From positions 5,642,001 through 5,706,000 of the forward strand of contig NZ_JARUMJ010000001.1 of assembly GCF_036898465.1 (NCBI RefSeq): a stretch of 64,000 bases of DNA, given 5' to 3'. The translations under genes were made by a program, and so were the position numbers. Origin of the DNA: Streptomyces sp. B21-105 (GTDB lineage: Bacteria > Actinomycetota > Actinomycetes > Streptomycetales > Streptomycetaceae). A model generated the notes under the pieces. It was not told the origin of the DNA. It saw nothing but the letters and a program-made list of their open reading frames with translations, and searched no databases. Position 1 is the stretch's first letter. Every line of letters begins with the position of its first letter. Below, one piece after another: positions 16,418 to 24,709 of the stretch.

Positions 16418-16860
16418 ACCTCGGGTCAACAACGCCACGACCTCAGGGCAACCGCTCGGCGACCTCGGGGCAACCGCTTGGCGACCTCAGGACAACCGCT
16501 CGGGGACCTCGGGGCAACCGCTCGGCGACCTCGGGGCAATGGCTTCGCAGCCTTGCGGCACCAGCGTCACAGCCTTCGGCCAGTGGCTCCACGGCCCTCG
16601 GGCTGGTGGCTCACGGTCTTCGGTCCGGTGGCTTGCCGCCTTCGGGCTCGCGGCCTCACGGCTTGCGGCGCGATGGCTTCACGGCCCTCGGCCCGATGGC
16701 TTCACGGTCTTGCGGTCCGGCGGCCTTACGGTCTCTCTCGGGCCGGTGGCCTTGCGGTCTTTCGGCTCGGCGGCTGCTCCGTCTGCGGGCCGGGGGCGCC
16801 GCGGTTTCGCCCGGTGACTGCACGGCCTTCGGGTCGGCGGCCTCGCGGCTCCGGACAGGG
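16418..16860 (+). repeat. Minisatellite: 22-bp tandem repeat passing into degenerate repeats
   Basis: About six head-to-tail 22-bp units run from 16418 to 16549 with the consensus ACCTCGGGGCAACCGCTCGG plus two bases. They are followed to about 16860 by looser 22-27-bp units built on GGCTTCACGGTCTTCGGTCC. The whole gene-free gap is 16253-17188. Several frames stay open through it, but the encoded repeats differ from frame to frame and show no coding bias. I read it as non-coding repeat DNA. Confidence 0.75.
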
Positions 16861-17188
16861 CCCGGCACCGGGCGATCCCGGGCCGGACGGCGCTGTCCGC
16901 GGTGGTCCGGCCATCGCGGTCGGCATGACGCTTTGGCGGTCCGGAGCGGTCGCGGGTGACATCGGCCATTCGGACGGCGATTCACTGAGGGGAGTGGGCT
17001 CATGAGCGAACCTCCCTGGTCAAGGGCGGTCCGGAGGGCGGGTGAGACGCCCAGCCGCCGCACCTCGGGCGGCCTTGGCGAGGAGTCCCGGCGGACGCCC
17101 GCTGCTCGTTTCGCCGCGGATGCCGCATCCTTGAGGTGTGGAGTTCCTCGGGGACGAGTCGGGCGAGCGGAAGGGGAGGGCGCAGGGG

Positions 17189-17866
17189 ATGACTTCCGGC
17201 GCACCTGCTCATAACGCTTCGGTGCACAACGACGGGCACGGTGCCGCGGCCGGTCCGGCCGCAGTGCACCATGGACCGATGCGCGAGGACGAGGCGGTCA
17301 CTGCCGTGGGGACGATCGGGGCACTCGTCCATCGCGCCGTGGACGGCGACGAGCAGGCCACGCACGACCTGCTGGCCCACGTCCACCCCCTGGCACTGCG
17401 CTACTGCCGCACACGGCTGTCCCGGCTGCCCGGCGACGCGCGCCACTTCGTGGAGGACCTCGCCCAGGAGGTCTGCGTCGCGGTCCTCCTCGCCCTGCCC
17501 CGCTACCGGGACACCGGGCGGCCCTTCGAGGCCTTCGTCTTCGCCATCGCCGCACACAAGGTCGCCGACCTGCAGCGGGCGGCCATGCGCCACCCGGGCT
17601 CGACGGCGGTCCCCTCCGACGAGATGCCCGAACGTCCCGACGACTCCCTCGGTCCCGAGGAGCGCGCCCTGCTCAGCAGTGACGCCGAGTGGGCGAAGAA
17701 GCTCATGGCCAACCTGCCCGAGAACCAGCGGGAACTGCTTCTGCTGCGCATCGCGGTGGGCCTCACCGCAGAGGAGACCGGCCAGATGTTGGGAATGTCA
17801 CCCGGAGCGGTCCGGGTTGCCCAGCACCGCGCGCTGAGCCGGCTGCGGGCGCTCGCCGAGCAGTAG
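17189..17866 (+). CDS. ECF-type sigma factor (SigD-like)
   Basis: A 225-aa sigma-70 family factor of the ECF class. Region 2 is in the middle ([20 protein letters not shown], then KVADLQRAA). Region 4 is C-terminal ([39 protein letters not shown]). ATG 17189 has GGGAGGG upstream; ATG 17280 (MREDEAV) is an alternative start. It occupies the locus of M. tuberculosis sigD, between whiB3 and guaB2. A cognate anti-sigma gene is not adjacent. RNA polymerase partner; regulon unknown. Confidence 0.88.
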   Translation: MTSGAPAHNASVHNDGHGAAAGPAAVHHGPMREDEAVTAVGTIGALVHRAVDGDEQATHDLLAHVHPLALRYCRTRLSRLPGDARHFVEDLAQEVCVAVLLALPRYRDTGRPFEAFVFAIAAHKVADLQRAAMRHPGSTAVPSDEMPERPDDSLGPEERALLSSDAEWAKKLMANLPENQRELLLLRIAVGLTAEETGQMLGMSPGAVRVAQHRALSRLRALAEQ

Positions 17867-17870
17867 GCGG

Positions 17871-17910
17871 CCGGGCCGCCGGGTGTGTCGAAGACGCCCC
17901 GGCGGCCCGG
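17871..17910 (+). terminator. Hairpin after the sigma factor
   Basis: Perfect 13-bp arms (CCGGGCCGCCGGG and CCCGGCGGCCCGG) begin 5 bases after the stop codon. There is no T-run. Confidence 0.65.
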
Positions 17911-18031
17911 AGAGAGCGCTTTCGCCGCCGGCCGGGCCGTCGGTGAACGGACGGCTCGCGTTCTCCGTACGAACACACGAAGCCCGGAGTCACGCTCGTT
18001 CGTGGAATTCGGGCGGTGCGCTTCCCGTTAG

Positions 18032-19576
<1,545 letters not shown>

Positions 19577-19619
19577 ACGCGCGAGCAATTGAGCAGGCGC
19601 TGACGCGCGCGTGAGACGC

Positions 19620-19658
19620 GACAAGGGCGGTCCCGGGACATCCGGGGCCGCCCTTGTC
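19620..19658 (+). terminator. Terminator between guaB and guaB3
   Basis: Strong stem with GACAAGGGCGG and CCGCCCTTGTC arms in the guaB-guaB3 gap. It indicates that guaB3 has its own promoter. Confidence 0.8.
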
Positions 19659-19713
19659 GTAGCCGTCGGCGATACTGGAGGACGCTGCAACGCATCAGGG
19701 AAAGGCCACACAC

Positions 19714-20838
19714 GTGACTGAGATCGAGATCGGGCGCGGCAAGCGCGGCCGCCGGGCGTACGCCTTCGACGACATCGCCGTCGTCCCCAGCCGCCGTACG
19801 CGGGACCCGAAGGAGGTCTCGATCGCCTGGCAGATCGACGCCTACCGGTTCGAGCTGCCCTTCCTGGCCGCCCCCATGGACTCGGTCGTCTCCCCGGCCA
19901 CCGCGATCCGCATCGGTGAGCTGGGCGGTCTCGGCGTCCTCAACCTCGAGGGCCTGTGGACGCGGCACGACGACCCGCAGCCGCTGCTCGACGAGATCGT
20001 CGGGCTGGACGCGGACACCGCGACCCGTCGCCTCCAGGAGATCTACGCGGCACCCATCAAGGAGGAGCTGATCGGGCAGCGCATCAAGGAGGTGCGCGAC
20101 TCGGGCGTGGTCACCGCCGCCGCGCTGTCCCCGCAGCGCACGGCCCAGTTCTCCAAGGCCGTCGTCGACGCGGGCGTGGATATTTTCGTCATCCGCGGTA
20201 CGACAGTGTCGGCGGAGCACGTCTCCGGTTCGCACGAGCCGCTGAACCTGAAGCAGTTCATCTACGAGCTCGACGTCCCAGTGATCGTCGGCGGCTGCGC
20301 CACCTACACGGCGGCCCTGCACCTGATGCGCACGGGCGCGGCGGGCGTCCTGGTCGGCTTCGGCGGCGGCGCGGCGCACACCACCCGCAACGTGCTGGGC
20401 ATCCAGGTTCCGATGGCGACCGCGGTCGCCGACGTGGCGGCCGCCCGCCGCGACTACATGGACGAGTCCGGCGGCCGGTACGTGCACGTCATCGCGGACG
20501 GCGGCGTCGGCTGGTCCGGCGACCTCCCCAAGGCGATCGCCTGCGGCGCCGACTCGGTGATGATGGGCTCGCCGCTCGCGCGCGCGACCGACGCGCCGGG
20601 CCGCGGCAACCACTGGGGCATGGAGGCCGTCAACGAGGAGCTGCCGCGCGGCAAGAAGGTCGACCTCGGCACGGTCGGCACGATCGAGGAGGTCCTGACG
20701 GGCCCCTCGCACACCCCCGACGGCTCGATGAACTTCTTCGGCGCCCTGCGCCGCGCGATGGCCACGACCGGCTACAGCGAACTGAAGGAGTTCCAGCGCG
20801 TCGAGGTCACGGTGGCGGACTCGGTGCACCGGCGGTAG
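19714..20838 (+). CDS. guaB3: GuaB3-family IMP dehydrogenase/GMP reductase-related protein
   Basis: A 374-aa IMPDH-family TIM barrel without CBS domains. It starts at GTG 19714 behind GGGAAAGG. The region equivalent to the catalytic loop reads GFGGGAAHTTRN, so the usual active-site Cys is His (about residue 222). GuaB3 proteins are conserved in actinobacteria and cyanobacteria; a cyanobacterial member has been reported to act as GMP reductase. Whether this His-containing version has that activity is unknown. Syntenic with M. tuberculosis guaB3. Confidence 0.9.
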   Translation: MTEIEIGRGKRGRRAYAFDDIAVVPSRRTRDPKEVSIAWQIDAYRFELPFLAAPMDSVVSPATAIRIGELGGLGVLNLEGLWTRHDDPQPLLDEIVGLDADTATRRLQEIYAAPIKEELIGQRIKEVRDSGVVTAAALSPQRTAQFSKAVVDAGVDIFVIRGTTVSAEHVSGSHEPLNLKQFIYELDVPVIVGGCATYTAALHLMRTGAAGVLVGFGGGAAHTTRNVLGIQVPMATAVADVAAARRDYMDESGGRYVHVIADGGVGWSGDLPKAIACGADSVMMGSPLARATDAPGRGNHWGMEAVNEELPRGKKVDLGTVGTIEEVLTGPSHTPDGSMNFFGALRRAMATTGYSELKEFQRVEVTVADSVHRR

Positions 20839-20876
20839 TCCCACACGTCGCACACGGACACGGACACGGACAGCTG

Positions 20877-20921
20877 AAAGGGGCCGGTCATCTCACCCCG
20901 GGTGAGATGACCGGCCCCTTT
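20877..20921. terminator. Very long bidirectional terminator after guaB3
   Basis: AAAGGGGCCGGTCATCTCAC pairs perfectly with the GTGAGATG...CCCCTTT arm, giving a stem of about 20 bp with A and T edges on both strands. Confidence 0.9.
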
Positions 20922-21154
20922 CGCATGCCCGACGCACGGGCCGACCGGGGCGCGTGGTGGGGACGAGGGGGCGCGCGGTTGCGTTCGGGTCGAATCCGGG
21001 CTGGTCAGGGGGGTCGCGGGCGATAGCGTCCGGTCGGCGCCCCAGTTGTGTGGGGTGCCCCCTTCCAAGGACATGTGTTCCGGACCCCGGCCCTCGGGGC
21101 CCGGCCCGAGTTCCTGAACGTGCCGCACCCCGGGTCATGGGCGGCGTCGTGGAA
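20922..21154. other. Gene-free stretch after guaB3
   Basis: About 230 bases with no plausible ORF. No promoter or structure stands out before the hairpin array that begins at 21155. Confidence 0.5.
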
Positions 21155-21440
21155 GGTGGCGTCCATGGGACGCCACCGCAAGCCCACCCGCTGAGACCGA
21201 CTCCGTCTTCGGACGGTGCAGTGCCGGAGGAGGCGGATCTTGCGTCTTTTCGGATGGTGAGCGGCCGCCCCCAAACACACTAGGGGCGGACACTCCGTGA
21301 TCCATCCTGGAGCCTGCCGCAGTGCCCCTGCGGTGGGCTCCACCTGCTTCGGATGGTGAGCGGCCGCCCCCAAACACTCTAGGGGCGGACACTCCGTGAT
21401 CCATCCTGGAGCCTGCCGCAGTGACTGCTGCGGCAGGCTC
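21155..21440. ncRNA. Array of hairpins including a 99-bp tandem repeat (candidate structured RNA)
   Basis: Six strong hairpins lie in 290 bases: 21155-21177 (10-bp stem), 21203-21216 (TTCG tetraloop), 21265-21289, 21309-21341, 21364-21388, and 21409-21440 (13-bp perfect stem). The last four belong to two near-identical units starting at 21249 and 21348, period 99. In each unit a GGATGG/CCATCC pair encloses the CCGCCCC/GGGGCGG hairpin, and a GAGCC/GGCTC hairpin follows. The loops differ between units while the stems are kept. Transcription and strand are unproven. It could be a repeat-type regulatory RNA or relics of mobile-element ends. Confidence 0.4.
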
Positions 21441-21480
21441 AGCTTGTTTCCACCGGATAGGCCGGAGGGTGCCCCGGCCT

Positions 21481-21687
21481 TCAGGCCGGGGGTGAATCCG
21501 GTTTCCCGCGTAGCGGGGCAGGAGAAGCCGGATCGCCGTCAGGGCGATCCGGCGTCCCGGAGGCTTCGGTAGCACGTCGCACTACGGAGATCAGCCATGA
21601 GTTCAGAGAGCGGTCGTCAGCCGCAGCAGCAGCCACGGCGAGTGCGTGCACGTCGTCGGGAAGGCGGAGGTTCACATGCTTCGTCAT
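21481..21687 (-). CDS. Arc/CopG-like ribbon-helix-helix protein encoded in the TnpB element (copy 1)
   Basis: A 68-aa protein, MTKHVNLRLPDDVHALAVAA onward, with RSLNSWLISVVRRA. This is the beta strand, first helix, S-L-N turn and second helix of the ribbon-helix-helix fold. A Pro-rich tail follows. It is divergent from tnpB; the two ATGs are 45 bases apart within an 11-bp inverted repeat. The stop codon falls in the loop of the left-end hairpin, so the gene fills the left arm exactly. Expected to repress itself and tnpB. Confidence 0.75.
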   Translation of the reverse strand: MTKHVNLRLPDDVHALAVAAAAADDRSLNSWLISVVRRATEASGTPDRPDGDPASPAPLRGKPDSPPA

Positions 21688-21735
21688 GGTCCCATTCTGG
21701 CATCGGCTCCAATGTGAAGCTATGATGGGACCATG
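21685..21735. promoter_or_regulatory. Divergent promoter/operator with inverted repeat spanning both start codons
   Basis: CATGGTCCCAT and ATGGGACCATG form a perfect 11-bp inverted repeat whose outer ends are the two start codons. A TATGAT -10 hexamer at 21721-21726 lies 6 bases before the tnpB ATG, and CAGAAT is placed similarly for the other gene. Both messages are probably leaderless. Likely operator of the ribbon-helix-helix protein. Confidence 0.6.
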
Positions 21736-23016
21736 AGTCGTTTCCGGATGTACCCGACGCGCGAGCAGGCGGAGCAGATTCTGCTGCACTGCGCGCACGC
21801 CCGGTACGTCTGGAACCTCGCCGTCGAGCAGCACTCCCACTGGCGCAGGTGGCGCAAGTCCGCCCCCGGTTTCGCCGAGCAGTGCCGCCAGCTCACCGAA
21901 GCCCGACACGACAACGAATGGCTCGGCACGGGCAACGCCGACGTACAGCAGCAGGCCCTCAAGGACTTCGCCAAGGCCAAGAACGCCCGCTTCACCTCAG
22001 GGTTCGGCGAGCCGACCTGGCGCAAAAAGTTCCGTCACGAAGGCTTCCGCGTCATCGGCACCGACCGCGTGCCCGAGTGCAACGAGGACGGCTCGCCGAA
22101 GCTGAACACGAAGACCGGCAAGCAGGTCATGGGCCGCTCCGTCGTGGTGCAGAAGCTGAACCGGCGCTGGGCCCAGGTGAAGGTGCCCGGCTGCGGCTGG
22201 GTCCGCTTCCGCCTCACCCGCGACCTGCCCAGCGCGAAGACGTTTCGGGTCACGTTCAGGAACGGCCAGTGGCACGTTGCGTTCGCCGTCATCCCCGAGC
22301 CGATCGACGCCCCGGGCACGGGCGAGGTCATCGGCATCGACCGGGGCGTGAAGATCACCGCCGCCCTGTCCGACGGCCGCACCCTCAACTGCCCGCAGCT
22401 CACTGTCAAGGAACGTGCCCAGGTCCGCAAGCACGAGCGGCGCGCGGCACGGGCGAAGAAGGGCAGCCCCGAGAAGACGGCCGAGTACGCCAAGGCCGCC
22501 AAGTTCAAGGCCCGTGAGGCGAACCGGCGCAAGGACTGGTGCGAGAAGACCTCGACGATGCTCGCCCGCTCGTATGACCTGGTGCGGTTCGAGAAGCTGA
22601 ACGTCAAGACGATGACCCGCTCGGCGAAGGGGACCGTCGAGCAGCCCGGCAAGAACGTCGCTCAGAAGTCCGGCCTGAACCGGGCGATCCTCGCCCAGGG
22701 CTGGGGTCTTCTGCGGCAGCGCACCGAGCACAAGGCCCCCGGCCGCGTCGAAGACGTGCCCGCCCCCTACACGAGTCTGCGGTGCAGTGCCTGCGGATGG
22801 ATCGACAAGAACTCGCGCAAGAGCCAAGCCGAGTTCGTCTGCTCCTCCTGCGGCTTCACCTGCAACGCGGACACCAACGCCAGTATCAACGTCGCGGCAG
22901 GACAGGGCGGGATTCCCCGCCCCCGGCGATCAGCCGGTGCCGGAAGGATGACACCCCCCAAGGGGTCGAGCGTCCGTGAACCTCAGCCCATATGGGTTGG
23001 AATCCCCCTCTTTTAA
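21733..23016 (+). CDS. tnpB: TnpB RNA-guided nuclease (copy 1)
   Basis: A 427-residue OrfB/TnpB protein with an N-terminal HTH (MSRFRMYPTREQAEQILLH) and an intact RuvC-like triad: Asp in VIGIDRGVKITAAL, Glu in RFEKLNVKTM, Asp in CNADTNASINVA. A Cys4 zinc ribbon (CSACGW...CSSCGF) interrupts the last part. TnpB cuts DNA guided by an RNA from the element's right end. It differs from copy 2 at I16M, Q53R and R176S. No TnpA is present, so mobility depends on another source. Confidence 0.92.
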   Translation: MSRFRMYPTREQAEQILLHCAHARYVWNLAVEQHSHWRRWRKSAPGFAEQCRQLTEARHDNEWLGTGNADVQQQALKDFAKAKNARFTSGFGEPTWRKKFRHEGFRVIGTDRVPECNEDGSPKLNTKTGKQVMGRSVVVQKLNRRWAQVKVPGCGWVRFRLTRDLPSAKTFRVTFRNGQWHVAFAVIPEPIDAPGTGEVIGIDRGVKITAALSDGRTLNCPQLTVKERAQVRKHERRAARAKKGSPEKTAEYAKAAKFKAREANRRKDWCEKTSTMLARSYDLVRFEKLNVKTMTRSAKGTVEQPGKNVAQKSGLNRAILAQGWGLLRQRTEHKAPGRVEDVPAPYTSLRCSACGWIDKNSRKSQAEFVCSSCGFTCNADTNASINVAAGQGGIPRPRRSAGAGRMTPPKGSSVREPQPIWVGIPLF

Positions 23017-23034
23017 GAGGGGGAGGATGTCAAC
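22900..23034 (+). ncRNA. Candidate omega/reRNA scaffold at the right end (copy 1)
   Basis: TnpB guide RNAs are made from the 3' end of tnpB to the right end, with the guide read from the flank. Here the terminal hairpin (10-bp stem, 23002-23023) and GGATGTCAAC end would form the scaffold, and the guide would begin near 23035 (GTACTGGCGCGGGACT). Placement follows family knowledge; the 5' limit is a guess. Confidence 0.4.
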
Positions 23035-23099
23035 GTACTGGCGCGGGACTCCTCGTGCCAGCAGCACCGGAGGCCTGCGCGGCCGTGTGCGCCCCGGTC

Positions 23100-24308
23100 T
23101 CACAACCGGTGCGCCGCCCCCGTGGGCGTGGCGCCCCGCGTGTCCAGCAGCAGTTGCGCCTTCACCGACAGGCCCTGGAGGTCGTACGTCCGGTGCTGCT
23201 GGAGGAGGATCGTCAGGTCGGCGTCGGCGGCGGCCTCGTAGAAGGAGTCGGCGCGCGGCACCGGGCGGTCCAGGACGCTCCAGGACGGGACGTGCGGGTC
23301 GTGGTAGCTGACGGCGGCGCCGAGCTCCATGAGGCGGGTCGCGATCTCGCGCGCGGGGGTGTTCTGCTGGTCGGCGAGGTCGGGCTTGTAGGTGACGCCG
23401 AGCAGCAGCACGCGCGCGCCCCGCGCCGACTTGCCGTGCTCGTTGAGGAGGGCGGCGGCGCGCTGGACGACGTAGCGGGGCATGCGGTTGTTGACCTGTT
23501 GGGCGAGTTCCACCATGCGCAGCGTGCTGCCGGGCCGGCCGGCGCGGTCCAGGGGGACGGAGTGGCCGCCGACGCCGGGGCCGGGGCGGAAGGACTCGAA
23601 GCCGAAGGGCTTGGTCTCCGCGCAGCGGACGACGTCCCACAGGTCGACGCCCAGGTCGTGGCAGAGGACGGCCATCTCGTTGACGAGGGCGATGTTGACG
23701 TGCCGGAAGTTGGTCTCCAGGAGCTGCACGGTCTCGGCCTCCCGCAGGCCACGCGCGCGTACCACCTTGTCGGTGAGCCGGCCGTAGAAGGCGGCGGCGG
23801 ACTCGGTGCAGGCGGGGGTGAGGCCCCCGATGACCTTCGGGGTGTTGGCCGGGGTGAAGGCGCGGCTGCCGGGGTCGACCCGGCTGGGGGAGTGGGCGAG
23901 GTGGAAGTCGCGGCCCGCGCGGAGGCCGGACGTCTCCTCCAGCAGAGGCAGCAGGAATTCCTCGGTGGCCCCGGGGTACACGGCTGACTCCAGGATCACG
24001 GTGGTGTGCGGGCGCAGGTGCCCGGCGAGGGTGCGGGCGGCCGTTTCCACCTGGCTCAGGTCGAGCCGGCCGTCGGTGTCGCGCGGGGTCGGGGCGCAGA
24101 TGACGGCGGTGCGGACCCGGCCCAGTTCCGCGGGGTCGGTGGCGATCCGGAAGCCCCCCGAGAGCATCCGGCGCAGTTCGGCGGGACTCAGCGAGCCGGC
24201 TTCGGGGCCGGTGCGGTAGCCGACGGTGGGGATGCCGGCGGCCACGGCGGCCTGGGCCAGGGGGAGGCCGAGCGGGCCGAGTCCGATGACGGCGAGATCT
24301 GCGGGCAT
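23100..24308 (-). CDS. Nucleotide-sugar dehydrogenase-like protein lacking catalytic residues
   Basis: A 402-aa member of the UDP-glucose/GDP-mannose (WecC-like) dehydrogenase family. The Rossmann start is LAVIGLGPLGLPLAQA, the central domain has NFRHVNIALVNEMAVL, and the C-terminal UDP-binding domain has LLGVTYKPDLAD. Residues that normally catalyse are replaced: Thr to Ala in LESAVYPG (109), Glu to Ser in HSPSRVDPG (142), Lys to Gln in ETVQLLETNF (195), and the nucleophile Cys to Ser in GVGGHSVPLD (250). The gene is otherwise intact. Either it performs a different reaction or it is a pseudoenzyme. It lies between the two TnpB elements. Confidence 0.85.
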   Translation of the reverse strand: MPADLAVIGLGPLGLPLAQAAVAAGIPTVGYRTGPEAGSLSPAELRRMLSGGFRIATDPAELGRVRTAVICAPTPRDTDGRLDLSQVETAARTLAGHLRPHTTVILESAVYPGATEEFLLPLLEETSGLRAGRDFHLAHSPSRVDPGSRAFTPANTPKVIGGLTPACTESAAAFYGRLTDKVVRARGLREAETVQLLETNFRHVNIALVNEMAVLCHDLGVDLWDVVRCAETKPFGFESFRPGPGVGGHSVPLDRAGRPGSTLRMVELAQQVNNRMPRYVVQRAAALLNEHGKSARGARVLLLGVTYKPDLADQQNTPAREIATRLMELGAAVSYHDPHVPSWSVLDRPVPRADSFYEAAADADLTILLQQHRTYDLQGLSVKAQLLLDTRGATPTGAAHRL

Positions 24309-24709
24309 GGCGTATGCCGTCCTTCCCAGTAACCGAGGTGGGACAGGTGCGCAAGCCCGGTGGACAGGATGGGCGAGCGCAATGTCAGACTAGGAGTAAA
24401 TATGACCGTTATGTGGGATTGATCGACTGTGTTGACCGGCTGTGTCGACCGGCTGTGTCGAGGGCCGTGTTCCCCGGCGTTGCCGGACGCTTCTCGGCGT
24501 CCGCAGGCGTGCGTGGCGTGCCCCGGCGTTCCCCGGTGTCCGCAGATGTGCCCTATGAAGCGAGGGTCAAGTCCCGTGAGAGTTATCCACAGGCTGGGGC
24601 TCGTGGTGGCTGAAGTGGCGCAGCGCGGTCAGAATCTGGGCATGGGGGATACGGACGGGGTCTCGCCCCTGACGGGCGCGGCCGGCACGACCGACAGCGG
24701 GAGGCAGCG
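24309..24709. promoter_or_regulatory. Divergent region between the dehydrogenase-like gene and glpD
   Basis: About 400 bases without a credible gene. An A/T-rich patch at 24385-24420 probably holds promoter elements. It is followed by a short tandem repeat (CTGTGTCGACCGG type, about 2.5 units, 24428-24463). Confidence 0.5.

Larger units (their letters stand above)
21448..23034 (+). mobile_element. IS200/IS605-type TnpB element, copy 1 (1,587 bp)
   Basis: Boundaries come from alignment with copy 2 (26779-28365): the two agree from TTCCACCGGA to GGATGTCAAC and diverge outside. The left end has the subterminal hairpin CCCCGGCC-TTCA-GGCCGGGG, and the right end has TCCCCCTCTTTTAAGAGGGGGA. The element carries a divergent ribbon-helix-helix gene and tnpB but no TnpA transposase. 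Only about seven base differences separate the copies, so one arose recently. No target duplication is seen, as expected for this family. Confidence 0.88.

Noticed and set aside
16131..17005. Open plus-strand frames across the bldM-sigma gap
   Set aside because: They read through tandem repeats in several frames with no codon bias or ribosome binding site.
21005..21373. Minus-strand frame with a repeated peptide upstream of TnpB copy 1
   Set aside because: The peptide repeat simply reflects the 99-bp DNA repeat; hairpin conservation explains the sequence better.
21481..21909. 142-residue version of the RHH gene extending into tnpB
   Set aside because: The extra 74 codons overlap tnpB antisense and lie outside the inverted-repeat operator. 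The ATG at 21687 gives the natural RHH start.
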